A DNA stretch of 64,000 nt from NCBI GenBank assembly GCA_016806645.1, contig JACSYO010000437.1:1-64000 (forward strand), written 5' to 3'. The position numbers and the translations under genes were made by a program. Shown here one piece after another: positions 33,280-46,509 of the stretch; position 1 is the stretch's first letter, and every line of letters starts with the position of its first letter. The DNA comes from Ophiodon elongatus. Taxonomy: Eukaryota; Chordata; Actinopteri; Perciformes; Hexagrammidae. Below the pieces are notes generated by a model. That model saw only the letters and a program-made list of their open reading frames with translations. It had not been told where the DNA came from and did no database searches.

Positions 33280-34779
33280 GAAGACACTTCACTGCTCCTG
33301 AGGCTGAAAACAAAATCAAACAACTGTCAGTATGGCAGTGACCAAACATCTGAAGATCACGAGATTAAGAGGACATACATTTGACACAGCTGAGTGACTA
33401 ACACCGGTTTAAGGAAAACATAACATTGCTAGAAATTATGTAAATGTTCTACATGATTTGCAACTCTTTGAGGGGCCATAGAGAAAAGTTTGAAAAACAA
33501 AAACACTGGGAAGAAGTCCCAGATAACTATTATATAGCTTTAAAGTAATCTTCCAGTGAGTTGTGTCTTTAATTTCACGTTAGGTGCAGATGAATGACTC
33601 GGATTAATACTGACTTATTATTATCACTATTTTAGTGATCTATTTATCACTGCATGCTTACATAATTTCCTGTATTCAGGTGTAACAATGTGTGTATTGG
33701 TTTTAAACCATTCGTTATGCAACATCCTTTCAGTACACCCTGTGACCCAAACAGCTGTTTATGTCTAGTACAGACAAGCGCGGAACCGATATTCTAGAGT
33801 TTGCGTTTTACGTTTTACCTGGAAAGTTTTGATAACACACCAGTAGTTGTCAGCTGTAGCAGCGGTGTAGATTTGGGATTTGTGTCAAACTGTATGCCAA
33901 CAATTAAACGGAAGTTGGGTATATCTGTGGATACACTTCAAACATTAAAATTTACAACGCAAACACCAGAATAAGTCAATTAAGGGAACAAAACAAAAAA
34001 CAGACTGGATGGCGAGTCCATCTCTGTGCGGCGTTCAGGCAGCCTCCCACTGCAGCTTGAGACGCAACTAATGCGATAGGAGTATCGCTATGTGTATGCA
34101 ACCACACTTGATCATAGACAATACAGATTTAAAGCATATGGTTAAAATACTTGAGTCCCAGTACAATGTTGAGTTCACATGTGCATTTATGTCAGTCCAC
34201 TGACCCTGCCCTGTACTAATGAGCATTAACTACAGCCCAGTTCAGGAATTATCAACCGGTCAGAGTCTTATGAATTAAATACTTCATATTTATTTGTTTA
34301 TTATTGACAATATGTTATGCAGACAGTATTTGAATGAGTAAGAATTATGGCAAATAAGCAACAGTTGAATGTCTTTTTCTGCATTTGCTTGGTTTACCCT
34401 AAAAAAGTACCAAACCGCAACCTTAGTTGCTGAATATTCAAGGTCTGAGAACTTGTGCCTTACCATATCGCTGCAGTTAACATGCTTGTTAACTGCATCT
34501 GTTTGTAGTCGACCAACTGTGTATCATGAAATTAGTCAGCATGTAAACAGGCAGCTCATGCTGGTATGATCTGCAGTATTGACTTTTCTGGAATGTTGCT
34601 ATGGCCAGTTCAGTTTGACTTTAAGTATTATGTGATAGTCAAATTCATAAAAAAAGTAAAGAAAAGGAGCCTTTTCCTCTCACATCGTGTACAGTTTACC
34701 AATTCTAAGGTTGTACTAAATGATGCACAACAGTGTGATCATGGTTAAACATTGATAGTCAGGGGAATTAAATTAAATT

Positions 34780-34783
<4 letters not shown>

Positions 34784-34831
<48 letters not shown>
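34784..34831. repeat. (TA)n microsatellite
   Basis: About 24 TA units in the 5' intron of elavl1. Nothing else is recognised in 33,304-34,780 or 34,832-35,200. Confidence 0.9.
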
Positions 34832-34837
<6 letters not shown>

Positions 34838-35219
34838 ATAATGTTACATTTATATGTAAAGAGCACCAGTCCCCCTAGTGGAAAACTAGTCTCGTGTACC
34901 ATTATATTGTTAAATATCCAGTGGAGAGAGGCGTGTCATATTGGAGCAGTGGCACGAGGGCGAGGGCAGAATTTGGACGTAACTAATGTATTTGAGTGAA
35001 TAACTACAGAGGACAGTGAAAACATATTCTAGGGTCTCACATCTTGGATGAGCAACCTTCATATTGCACTGAGGCAGCAGCGGTAGAAAAACCGGCTGTT
35101 TTTTACTAAAGTAACGGTACTTAACGGTGCAGCGAGGCCCATTAACGACAGCCAAAATTAAAATGACTACAGGGAAAAGATAAGCGTCGTCTTCTGCAGC
35201 CACAAACCTCGGTTTAATA

Positions 35220-35900
35220 ACAGTGGGTCAGTGTTAGTAGCGAGGCAGCGTGCAGAGGCCTGTTCAGCGTCACTAGCACAAGCCAGCTAGCCGGCTGCAC
35301 GCTCACCTCCCTCCTCTAAGAGAAGAGTAAAATGTCTCACCTCCAACCGGGTTCATCCAAAAAAACATTGCTCAACATTCCCAGTCGCCATCGCATACAA
35401 GACGACCACACTCAATTTACGTCGCGTAAGATAAACAATACGTGGTCGTGTTTCGTCAGTTAGCTAACATAAAGCACCGTGGCCCTATTTTGGAGAACGT
35501 CGGATGAATACTTCGACGTCCCCGCACCGAAACCCCCAACGGCCTGCTAACAGGCCACGGGGGCTAACGGCAGCTAGCAGAAGCTAACGGGAGCTAACCA
35601 ACGGCTCCAGAGGCCGCGAGCGCGGCATGGCGGTCACCCGCGTTTAACTTAACCCAGCACGCGTCGAAATATCAAAGCACACAGATGAAAAAAGCTCAGG
35701 GGAAACATTCGTTAACACGTTATGCATTACCAGCTTTGGGGGGTTAGTCTTTGTTTCTGCTCCCTTCTCCTATTTGTTTCCTTTCTGGGCGACGTTCACT
35801 TTCCTCCAAGTCAGACTCACGTAGTAAAGAAGTCGAGGAAGGAGCTGCGTGACAAAGCCGGCCACGCCCACTCGCGTCCGGCCACGCCCTCTGCAGAAGG
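35220..35900 (-). promoter_or_regulatory. CpG-rich elavl1 promoter and 5' UTR exon candidate
   Basis: CpG-dense relative to the AT-rich surroundings (AGGCCGCGAGCGCGGCATGG near 35,612, GACGTC near 35,515). There is no TATA box. Two minus-strand GGAG|GTGAG donors, after 35,307 and 35,341, could end a non-coding first exon that splices to 33,303. First exon and start site are inferred. Confidence 0.5.
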
Positions 35901-37199
35901 GGCAGCGTGTCCGACATCAACATGCACTGCTATTATTATTATTAGCAATGTTTTGTACAAAGATTTTGCATTATTTTATGAACACGTTATATTTGGATTA
36001 TTTAGCTATGACAGACAATTTGAGGAAAGGGCGTACTTCATAATGTATTTGCTAAATTCACAAGTGTAAGTGTACAAGCCAAAGACCTATTTTTTTGTGT
36101 TTTTTACAAAGAGTTTGAAATGTATATAAAAGCTCATAAGGGCTGTTCCAACAAAAAGGCCATGAGAACAGTAACGGCATGCGTTGCCTCTGATTTATGT
36201 TTGTAATTATACAATCAGAGTTTGTGCCTTAGTGTCTTTTTTTATTTTAGGCTTTGTTTCTGTCTGTTTTTTGTTTTTTTTTCTCTCTGCGGTTGCCCCC
36301 TGGCTTGTTAGTTTGACTGTATTTAAATGTATTTTGCCATTTGTTATTGACAATTTATGAAATTGTACATGTGCAATTATTGAATGAAGAATAATAAAAA
36401 TAAATAAAAAACATGCGCTGCTACAGAAGAGCTTAACATAATTCAGTTCACATATTCACTTCATTCAGAAATAGATCACCCTTATGGAATATGCTATTTG
36501 TTTTGATACAATCGCACAGCTCCTTTTTAGTTTGTAAAGAATCATAGGAGCTATTTATTTGATTAGTTAGTATTTAGTTATTTTTTTCACAAGTAGTATT
36601 GTTTAATTATTCTAGATGTTTGCTTATTTAGGTTAGATTATTTGATAAATAAGGATAGCTTTTTCTTTTGATAGTTTTTTGTTTAAGACATTTGGTCTTC
36701 TTTACATTGCGTTGTTGACCTACAGTGGAAAAAAAAAGCTTTCTGCAACATAGATACGGCCTGATTTACCTTTACCCTGATGTTCTCTTTGGTCTGTTTG
36801 CTCTCTATATAGTGAGAGAGAGAGAAAAACACTGTCATCATCTCTGAATTTGTGTTGTAATATATATAAATGTCCTTGTTTGGTGTAATGAAAATGCTTA
36901 ATGGTGATTTCTATATACATCACATTCATCAAATGAGCAAGCCCATTTTGTGGCAAAGGGAGGGGTTACACTTTCAATACTTCTCCACTTATTAGATTTT
37001 AATGAGGTCAAAAGGAAAATAAGGGAAGGAAAAAAATGTATTAGGGACAATGAAGAGAGTGCAGGATATAAAACGAAACAGGAAATTTAGTACATATAAA
37101 ATATTCAGATCATGAACCATGCAAAACAAGCGTAAGTTGTATGTAAAGTAAACAGCAAAATGGAAGGAAATTAGGTTTAGTTTACTGTACATTCCGAAA

Positions 37200-37231
<32 letters not shown>

Positions 37232-38593
37232 CAATTTCAGACAATTATAAAATTACACATAGACAGTAAAAAGAAGTGCTCTGTATACAATAATAACACA
37301 CAGACAATCAAGAAACAATGTGACCTTACTGGACACACCAGACTCAAATTATCACATTTGATTTCTTTAATGGAGCGTATGAAAAATACAGGAAGGCAAA
37401 AAGAAGGATCTATATACCTTCAACCTGATGGCAACACGTCATATTCACCAAACTGACATGTTGTGTATAGACTGAAAGGTGCAACAGTATATATTAAGCC
37501 ATAAACAGCTTTCCGTAAACCATTGTAATCTTTTTGGTGTCAGAAATACCAATAACCACATTACACAAAATTGTATGATCAAGCAGGTGAGAGGGGTGCA
37601 GCTCAGGAATAATTATTCTAACAGCAATCCCAGCAATACGTTTATGCACATTTTGATGATACAATATTATACGCTGTACTATATCTTTGCAAAGTATAAG
37701 GCTGTCCAATCTGTCATAGTGTCTTCAGTTTTTGTCCAGTACTTGATAATCCATACGTGGTTGGTCCCTCATCAGCTGTGCCACTGTCAGAAACAACATT
37801 ATCTGCATGATAAGAGGAAGGAAAGGAAAATAGTATTCTGGTTAACAGCCAAATTACACAATGACACACACACACACAACAAAGTTACATAACACAATTA
37901 TGATTTGTGATGAAAAGCACTGTGAAATGTAACAATTCTGAAGGGATTTGTATAGTATTTATCAGGTAGAATGTCATTCACATAGAGCCAAAATGTTTAT
38001 CCAGCACAGGAATTCCCAAATATTCATATGAAGTACCCCATAAAATGAACAGCATAAAAATGCCTTTGATGTTTAGAATGTGCAGATGTTTTGTTGGAAA
38101 CAACTTAATTGCATAATTTATACAGCACTTATTAATATAAATATTTTTACCAATGACTCAAATAACTATGTGTTATGTGAAAGAAGTCATTTGTAGTGAA
38201 CAGATAACTATCACCCGACTCTACAGTACCTTTTTGCTCTAGGGAGCTTTTGAGCATCCTTTAGCTCATTTTAGCCCTGAAACTTTACTGTGTTGGCTCT
38301 TTCACTGCTCTCATCAGCCTTGAATCAAGCTTCTTTCTTTTTTTTAAACAGTTTAACTCGTTTTCTAAGCAAACTTGTTTTGGGGTTTTGGACCGTTTGT
38401 TGGACAAAATATGCAACCTGATTTGTCAACTTGAGCTTTAGAAAAAAAATGTTCACTATAAACCAAATTACTCGATATGATAAAATAATTGCCAGATTCA
38501 TGAGTAATGAATGAAATCATTAGTTGTAGCCATAGTTTTGTATATACCGGATGTGTCAATAGGCCACTGTTTGCAAACACGTTAGCCAACAAC
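35901..38593. other. Intergenic, elavl1 upstream to tetraspanin 3' end
   Basis: AT-rich; holds a (GT)n tract at about 37,203-37,231. Short open frames here have no recognisable domain. No gene or RNA recognised. Confidence 0.45.
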
Positions 38594-38694
38594 TTTATTA
38601 TGTAATTACAAAGGTGCAGATCTCCCCGTGTGTCTGCAACGACCACTGCCGAAATCTTTTGTATTGGCAACCCCCCGTCTAGACTGTAAGTGTA

Positions 38695-41482
38695 TCAGAA
38701 GTGTTTCTCACTCGCACGTCTCACACAACAGGCTGTCATTGTAATCTATGCAGATGTCTGCACTGACAGAAAATGTTACGAAGTCATTCGCACCTCCACC
38801 AGAAAAACCAGTCGGGAGCCCCAGATGATGAAACTCAGCACAAACTGGAAGCTGGTCTCCAGCTTCACCTGGCAGCCCTGAAAGAGAGAGACAGCGAAAC
38901 AGACATGCATGCTGGAGCTTTTCTTATGTTTATGAGTGTTGACTCTATCTGGATGCACATGTCTACCTGTGGGTAAAGCTGCCACGGTTGGTCCACAGTC
39001 CCATTGCAGGAGGGGAATGTAGAGTTGCAGCAGCTCTGAGGAACCCAGAGTCCTCCTGTTCGGTTAAACCACGAGGTGTTTAGCCAGTCCCTGTAGTCAT
39101 GGACCCCACAACACTGCAACTAACGGGAATCAAAAGACAAATTGTCAAATTGATCAATTCTGAAAATAGATAATCAGTTAAACAGGGTTATTGTAATGGC
39201 ACAGTTTTTTAATGCATTATTTTGTAATTATCATAGCTGAGACACCTGTCTAACAAGACAAATACCTGAGTGAATGCCCAAACGTGCCCTTCTATAAGCT
39301 GAAATATCCCTCTTAATGGAAAAAAACCTCAATCACCCTATAATGGAAGATGGTGTAGATAAGCATTTTAAAGACAACAACAAGTGGCCATTAGAGGAAG
39401 TGCGCAGCTACAGCTCGATATCGTCGAGCCTAAATTCAGGTACAGGCTGCTGCTTTGGATACTTTTCACAGTAGACTTGCTAAATCATTTTTACACATTT
39501 TGCACACCAGATATAAACATGTTTGTAGTATTTGGATGCTTCCACGACCCAATTCACATGAGTTATGGCCGAACACACACCTCTTCTTGTGTAGCATCCA
39601 CAGCTCGAGAGTTGGGGTCCTGGCTGCGGCCTGTGTAATTCTGAAACACTCCACTGAGGGGAGCTATCTCTGAATCCAGCTAAACAAAAATGGCAGTGGA
39701 CACGAAGAACGTAAACATGCAATTATGAATAATCTGCAGTGTCATGAAAGCACTTGATTTGTTTGTGTAACCTTTATACCTTTGTAGAGTGAAAATAAGC
39801 CAATGCTGAAGCCGTACTTTCCAGACAAAAGACTATAACCAGCAGATAAACAAACTGGAGAAGAAAACACTTTATTATGTACAGTCCAAACACTGATGCA
39901 CACACAGATTCTCACATTCACACATATGCACAAACCTTACCAGTCCCTGCAGAAAGGTGGAATCCCTGAGGCTCAGCCAGGAGCCAAGGCACCCGCTGGC
40001 CAATAGAAACGCAGCGCTGGCGAGAGCGAAGATAGCTGAGAGGGTGATGTAGGTCTGAGAGAAAAATAAGCTGCTCTGTCTCAAGTTCTTCAGCAGGTAA
40101 ACTCCACTCAAGCCCACCACCAACCCCACCACCTGGTAAATAAAAAAGAATCAATAAGACAGAATATTTCAAGAGGGCTTTGTGAGACATCAACAACATA
40201 ATCTCTCAGGGACCCCCATCATCCCCCCTTTGATGTCACTCCATCCTTTTTTGAGGGATAAGGGAAAAGTTGGACAGTTGGGTAAATATGTTTGTTGTTT
40301 TTTTTTGCTCTTACTTGCAGGACTGGGGGAACTTGTGCCTACAGAGCTAGTGTTGCTCTGTAAATTATTTGAAAATGAGGATCAAAGTTAATTCTGCATG
40401 AGAGAGTTGGTTCCTGTTACTGCCCTCAGGCTGTGTATGACCTGTTATTATATTATAATATTATGAGCTTTATCCAAAATATAATCACCACTTAACTAAT
40501 ACACGATTACAATATAACTGAGTTACATGAATGCAAAATGGAGAGAATCAAATAATATAGAAATCATAAGATAAACACAGCCCAATATGTGTTACTTCTA
40601 GTTAATATACAATCAGTTACATTTTGAAACAAGAATTGAAAGTCTGTGATGAGTGATGGTAGCTGGCTAACAATTCCATCAAAAAGTTGCTGGTCAAATG
40701 TTTCCATTAATATAACTTTTACTGTATATTTTGTGGGAGTATTTTCAGAGATTAAACAAACATTTTTGAAATAATGTTATATTGTTCGTTTATTATTATT
40801 GTATCATTATTAATGGCAAAAGTAACTGCATTCCTACTAATGAATTGCTTAAAAATGTTGTTGGGTCATATAAATGGGAAGATATTCTATTAGATGTTCG
40901 TGTTTTCTGGTTCTTGTTTGAATTAAATGTCCAAATTGTTTGTAATGGTTGCTTTCATTTTTGTAACTATTGCATTTAACCCCATAATATGTGTCGTGTG
41001 ATGGGGCTGGCTGGCTCAAATGCACTACATGACTTTAGTCACGAATAACATCAGTTTAGAAAACATTTCTGTACACCAAAACATATTATTATAGCTGAGG
41101 CCTTAACCTTTCATTTCCTGCAGTTTAGAATATTCTAACATAAATTATGCCAGAGAAATACGGCCTCCCCACTTCTACTTAGTTCTTGTCTTTAAAAAGA
41201 ATCACGTGCACACACTCTGATGTCATGTGACATCTAACATGTGAGACTCAACCAAATAGTCTATGTAGGCTACACTACATTATATATAGGGCAATACACA
41301 CATACTTCTGTCTTCTGTTGTTATATTGTGTGATCTCAAACGGACATGAATGAATGGTAACTTATTAACAATAATGTTCAGATAATATAATCATAAGTGG
41401 TATATAAAGTCTTACATACCCACAAAAGTTGACAGGTCAACTGAAGGATTGTCTTTAACGTTTTTCTTCTCTGGTCGCTCAT
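38695..41482 (-). CDS. Tetraspanin, TSPAN3-like
   Basis: Four-pass membrane organiser. Exons in transcript order: 41,482-41,420 (MSDQRRKTLKTILQLTCQLLW); 40,132-39,941; 39,854-39,780; 39,679-39,581; 39,119-38,967; 38,877-38,794, giving 222 codons, then a short tail. TM1 is in exons 1-2, TM2 follows TYITLSAIFALA, TM3 is LVIVFCLESTASALAYF. The large loop has the six cysteines of the family: CCG, PQSCC, SCNG and GC. It also has five N-glycosylation sequons (NYT, NTS, NRT, NST, NGT). The loop pattern DWxNTxWF...VPxSCC...CNG is closest to TSPAN3 from memory; human TSPAN16 is a rival by chromosomal neighbourhood. The end is uncertain: a 48-base intron (38,793-38,746) would give the tail ITMTACCVRRASEKHF with stop at 38,695; reading through instead adds VRMTS with stop at 38,776. 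A minus-strand AATAAA lies at 38,599-38,594. Confidence 0.85.
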
Positions 41483-42711
41483 TTTCAACAATCGACTGCA
41501 GATGCGCGAACATGAAGATGGCGCAATAATAACTAAACCAAGAAGCCTTTATGTCACGAAAACGCGATCCGTGTGATGGATGAGGTTTAGAGGCGCGTGA
41601 TTTAGTTTTAGCGCCGCAGACAATAACAACCTTCCTTCCGCGATGTCCAAAGATCAACTTCTCCAAAGAACGCGGAAACATCGCTGAGGTTTGAGGTGGC
41701 AACGCAACGCAGCAAACTTTTCTTTGCATACAGTGAATGGTGAGAGGTGAGATCCGCACGGTGATCACGTGACTCTGGAGCTGAAGAGCAGACTCTACAC
41801 ATGACCTGACATCTTGTGTGTGATGTGCAACAATCACCTAGTGGGGCTCTAAGGTGAGGTGGTAATGAGACTTTCGATGCAATTATACATCTGATCAACA
41901 CTGCCATCTTGTGAATTTAAGCAAAATATCTACAAACAGAGAGTTAAAGTGGCCTATTTAGTTACTTGAGTAAAACACGGATGGGGTACAATGATGTCAA
42001 ATCATTCCAATGAAAGTAAAATCCTGCATTCAAAAACTTACTGAAGTAAAAGTACAGAAGTATACAAAAGCAGAATCACCCTTGTCAGTGTTATATCTTT
42101 CACATTATTCATTGATCGTTATTACTTTTGACTTAATATTTAAGAAGCACTTAAGAGGATCACGTTGAAGCCAATTGCATTACTTTATATACTGCTGGAT
42201 CTATAATAACATGCACAATACTGTAATGTTATTCTCGCAAATTGGCTACAACTGAAATTTGTTTTGCAACCCTGTGTTGCATCATGACAATAAATGACGC
42301 TTGAATCCTTGATCTCTTTGAAACTGATTATATTGTTTTATATGTAAAATCTTAATCGACAAGGTAACATGCCAAGTCCTAGAGCTGCTGATTAAATACA
42401 GAAAAGGTGAAAACAACAATATTTCACAATAAAATGTTGTGGATTAGAAGTTTAAGTGGATAAAATGTGTACTGCAGTCCAGCAATTCAGTAAATAGGCC
42501 CTACAATATATTGAACAATGTTGAGAATGATCGTGTTCATCGTCTTTATTTTTGGTTTTTAATCAGATGCTGTTCTTGATGGATTTAAAACCCAATGAAT
42601 TTTTAGGAAGATGTGTTTTGATGTCCATTCAATTGTAAAAGTCTAAGATGGTGTTTTAAATCTATAACCACATAAAATGGTTAAGAGTTAGTTGGAGGAT
42701 GAATGTGTTTC
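41483..42711. other. Tetraspanin upstream region to Ig cluster edge
   Basis: Holds the presumed tetraspanin promoter (start codon side) and, at about 41,960-42,065, a fragment rich in AAGTAAAAGTAC related to the repeat at 19,257. Ig homology begins abruptly at about 42,712 (GTGTGTGCTTGGTGAGG). No gene. Confidence 0.5.
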
Positions 42712-42838
42712 AGTGTGTGCTTGGTGAGGTTACTGTCAGCTCTGTGCTCACTGGTCTGTGTCAGAGTCTCTTCCTCTTCAGCAGCTGCAGTCGGTTCCTG
42801 CTGTTACAGCTCAGAGTCTCTGCAGTCTGACTGAGGGA

Positions 42839-42866
42839 GGTTTTTGTACGACGACAAATCACTGTG
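42839..42866 (-). other. 12-spacer recombination signal of V1a
   Basis: On the minus strand CACAGTG (42,866-42,860), 12-base spacer, ACAAAAACC (42,847-42,839). It points to the cluster edge, away from the nearest J-C. The 42,712-42,838 flank is the shared V1/V3 sequence. Confidence 0.95.
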
Positions 42867-43370
42867 TGAACACTGCAGCACTGTTTATTAAATAAACTCC
42901 CATACAGTAGTAGTCTCCTGCATCCTCTGCCTGGACTCCACTGATCGTCAGAGTGAATTCAGGCTCAGATCCACTGCTGCTGAAACGACTGGGAGTACCA
43001 GATTCACGGCTACTTATTTTGTAAAACAGCAGTTTGGGAGGCTGTCCAGGTTTCTGCAGGTACCAACTGAGATCATCATCAACACCTGTACTGGCTGTAC
43101 AGCTCAGAGAAACCCTCTCTCCCACACCAGCAGACTTTGATACAGGAGACTGAGTCACAGATGGATTGCCCGTCGATCCTACAAGAGAATAAAACATTTC
43201 CACTGTTTGTAATATATTATTTAAAGAACAGTTCAAATGTAAAACCCTAACTTACTCTGTCCATGTAAAAGTTGGTTAGTGCAGTAGCTATAGAGTAAAA
43301 TAAATCAAATCAATGCCTCACCCTGAATGTAGACTGTCAGTATCAGCAGGGAAACCAGCAACATCTTCAT
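42867..43370 (-). CDS. Ig light-chain V segment V1a
   Basis: Leader exon 43,370-43,322, V exon 43,178-42,867. Same family as the gene at 2,512, intact, with both disulfide cysteines. The germline CDR3 end is CMGVYLINSAAVF, whose last residues match those of the V3 genes rather than the left V1. Outermost gene of the right cluster. Confidence 0.93.
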
Positions 43371-44764
43371 TATGGATGTGTTTGTGTGAGTGTGATAGAA
43401 TAAAATAATGTGACGAGGCACAAGACTTGGCGCCTTAAAAACGGCTGATGTGCAGGGAAGCACAACAGATATGTAAATAATAATGTCTGTGGGTGAACAC
43501 ACATGTGCCCGAGTGTCGTCTTCTGCTACATAAAGATGAATACCGCCCTCTTTTGTCAGAATAGGAGAATGTAAACTAAAGGGAGTCATTCATATCACGG
43601 ATGGAGCTTATGAGCCCCTGAACACAGACGTGTAAAAGACCCCATCTCTCTTTTTAGGGGCAAAATTCTTTGACTCTTTGTAGTGGTTTTGTATGACTTT
43701 GTGGTTTTTCTTTTCTCTCAGAAGTCGTTTTGTGTCTTTTCGTAACATTTTGCGTCTGTCTGTCATTTAACAAACATGTGGTTGTTGTTTTGTGTCACTT
43801 TCTACTTGTTTGAGTCTCTTCTGTGTCTCTTTTTCATGGATTTTTCATCTCATTAAATATGTTTGATTGACTCTCCAACCAGAAATGTAAAGGTCACTTC
43901 AAACAGAAGATCAGATCCCTGAGCCTGGTAGGCCCGTTCAGTGATCCAGACACAAGCCTTAGGTCCACCTTTAATAATAATTTACATACTGTATGGATGA
44001 TATTCAACGCCAGAAGTTGTTGGTTTCATGATTAACAACAACACAATCATTTTAAACTCTTCCATCACTCATATTAAACGTATAACTGGAATGTGATTTC
44101 TGGTCAAAAGCCACATAACGGTGTTTTCCAGCCTGTTAATAGTATTTGCAAGTACTCTGTATGCGTGTCAACCTGTTGAGTACCATACGAGTGGGTTTCA
44201 CATCATCATGCATCTGTTTAAGGCAGTAAATGTTATTAAATGCTTTCCAGAGATTGGAAAGAGAACTGGAAAATGAGGTAACCCTCCCCCCCCCCCCCAT
44301 CTCATTTAGTACTCATAGCAGGTTAAAACATAATTTCCAAACACTGCTTGACTCGGGTCTGGCTTGATTGTCTCAGGCTGATCAATACATTTTATGGTTT
44401 GTGGTCCATAATTCATTGAGTAAATATTAATTTCATTATTTGTTTTTTTGGAATGAACTCAAAATACATATTAATACAAGAAGGGAAATAATTCATGTTC
44501 TTTATCAAGATGAAAAAAGCATGGGAATAATGGATTTTTTTAATATGTGATAGAGCAACAGTATATATAAGCAGAATATGAAGTGGTGTTATTAGATTTA
44601 AGAGAATATTTTAATTGATGTATTAGTGTGAACATGTAGTGTGTGCTTGGTGAGGTTACTGTCAGCTCTGTGCTCACTGGTCTGTGTCAGAGTCTCTTCC
44701 TCTTCAGCAGCTGCAGTCGGTTCCTGCTGTTACAGCTCAGAGTCTCTGCAGTCTGACTGAGGGA
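43371..44764 (-). other. V1 upstream block (copy a), no gene
   Basis: Contains the V1 promoter (octamer variant ATGTAAAT at 43,471-43,478), a C tract at about 44,285-44,299 and, from about 44,400 on, the shared 3' flank of V3. Copies: 54,990-56,383 and 62,210-63,600. Confidence 0.75.
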
Positions 44765-44792
44765 GGTTTTTGTACGACGACAAATCACTGTG
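44765..44792 (-). other. 12-spacer recombination signal of V3a
   Basis: CACAGTG (44,792-44,786), 12-base spacer, ACAAAAACC (44,773-44,765) on the minus strand. Confidence 0.95.
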
Positions 44793-45263
44793 TGAACACT
44801 GCAGCACTGTTTATTTCATGATAACTCTGACAGTAATAAACTGCTGCGTCTTCAGCCTGAGCTCCACTGATGGTCAAAGTGAAGTCAGAGCTGCTTCCAC
44901 TGCCACTAAACCGAGCTGGTGTTCCTGATTCACGTGTGCTCACATATTTTATGAGGAGCTTTGGTGCCTGTCCAGATTTCTGTTGATACCAGGACATAGC
45001 CTCATCTCCAACAAAGTCTACGTAAACAGGTTGACTAATCTTACAGGTGAGAGTGACAGTGGATCCTGGAGTAGATGTCACTACTGGAGGCTGAGTCACA
45101 GTCACCTGACCGCTGCATCCTGCAGACAAAAACAAATCATTCATTTATCATCAGAAATAAATGAGAGAAAAGGCAGCACATGATGTTTGAAGTGTTGCGG
45201 AGTGAATGAACCTGTAAAACAGCAGCAGGCCAGCGTCCAGATGAGGATGGTGATCAGAGTCAT
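44793..45263 (-). CDS. Ig light-chain V segment V3a
   Basis: Leader exon 45,263-45,212, V exon 45,119-44,793. V3 family. CDR1 is VYVDFVGDEAMS, unlike other copies and without the extra cysteine; CDR3 end CQSYHEINSAAVF. Framework 2 is WYQQKSGQAPKLLI. Intact. It lies just 5' of a plus-strand J-C, head to head with it, so a join needs an inversion of about 1.2 kb. Confidence 0.94.
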
Positions 45264-45940
45264 GGTGGTTGTGGTTCCTGCTGTGTTGACTGACAGATCT
45301 GAGTCCTGCAGTGTTGAACTCACAGGACTATAAACCTTCTCAGTTCTCTGGAGGATCAGCTGACGATGCAACGCCTCCTCTCTATGGAAATGATTTCTCT
45401 GCTCTCAGCAGACTGAAGGCAACGTGGGACACAACACCAGGAGGAATACTGCTTGGTTTAACTCAATCTATGATCTTAATGGAATAGAAGAACATATTTA
45501 TATTAGAAGAGCAGATGAGGATTTAAGGATAAGTTTGTGTTCACTGTGGTTGGTATCATGTGTGTGTTTGTCTGCCTTTAATTCACTGACAGGGTTTACT
45601 GTGGATGAATAACATATTTAAATTCTGCTTAATATGATTTTGTTAATTAACATTAAAAAAGAGTCACGTACATTTAACCATGTATCAACTGATGTAAAAC
45701 TGTAAAAGGATTCTTTTTTTGGTGAAAGAAAGATTTACTTTGTTACAATGAGAGTGTAAGATTATCTCTGTCAGGTTTAGAAAAGTAGAGAAAAATACAT
45801 TTATTATTATTCATTTATATGATCATTTCAATCCATATCATTCGAGAAACTTTCTAGATTCAAGAAAGTATATATTATTATGTATTGTTATAAGAAACAG
45901 AGAGTTTTTCAGTGGATAGATGATTGTTCACAGAGCAGGA

Positions 45941-45979
45941 GGTTTTTGTACGGCCACTTAATGAGTTTGTATCACTGTG
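45941..45979 (+). other. 23-spacer recombination signal of right J, unit A
   Basis: GGTTTTTGT (45,941-45,949), 23-base spacer, CACTGTG (45,973-45,979), directly before J. Confidence 0.95.
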
Positions 45980-46017
45980 GTACACTTTTGGTGGAGGAAC
46001 CAAACTCATCATTGACT
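45980..46017 (+). CDS. Ig light-chain J segment, unit A
   Basis: 38 bases encoding Y-TFGGGTKLIID, then a GTAAGT donor. The first residue (Tyr) differs from the other J segments (Trp or Arg), adding junction diversity. Confidence 0.95.
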
Positions 46018-46489
46018 GTAAGTACCAGAGATTTTTATTTAATAACAACATATAGAAAATATAACTTAAATCAAATATTGTATAAGACTCAGATCAAAAT
46101 TTGTGTTTTTTGTTTAGAATTCTTTTTTATTTTATCAAGCTGATCTCACAAACTGAGAAGAAACTTGACAGAAATCTGAAAGAGTTTCAGTCTTGCATAT
46201 TATTACATTTTAAGAGAGGTTAAATGATTCATCTATTTTCTATGTTATGTTCAATTTTTCATAAAAAACGTTTCCCTGCGTGCTCAATTTTTTTGATAAG
46301 TTACATTTGTTCAAGTAAGACTTTAAATTCTCGAAACATGTACATTTTTTAATCAATTAGTTTGAAAATATTAAATAATTTGTTGATTTAATATTCGATG
46401 TAGATTCCTGTTCAACACAGATATGATTTTATCAGTAAATGCAGCTTATCTTTGTGTTCACGGTTCATTCATTTGACATGTAGTGAAAA

Positions 46490-46509
46490 GGAAGTGAAAG
46501 AAACAGATG
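46490..46509 (+). promoter_or_regulatory. Candidate J-C intronic enhancer core, unit A
   Basis: GGAAGTGAAA (46,490-46,499) followed by CAGATG (46,504-46,509); same arrangement as in the four other J-C introns. Confidence 0.6.

Noticed and set aside
35722..36069. 115-residue open frame upstream of elavl1
   Set aside because: No domain, and overlaps the CpG-rich promoter; more likely chance.
37479..37892. 137-residue open frame in the intergenic region
   Set aside because: AT-rich, no recognisable domain, no splice partners or promoter signs.
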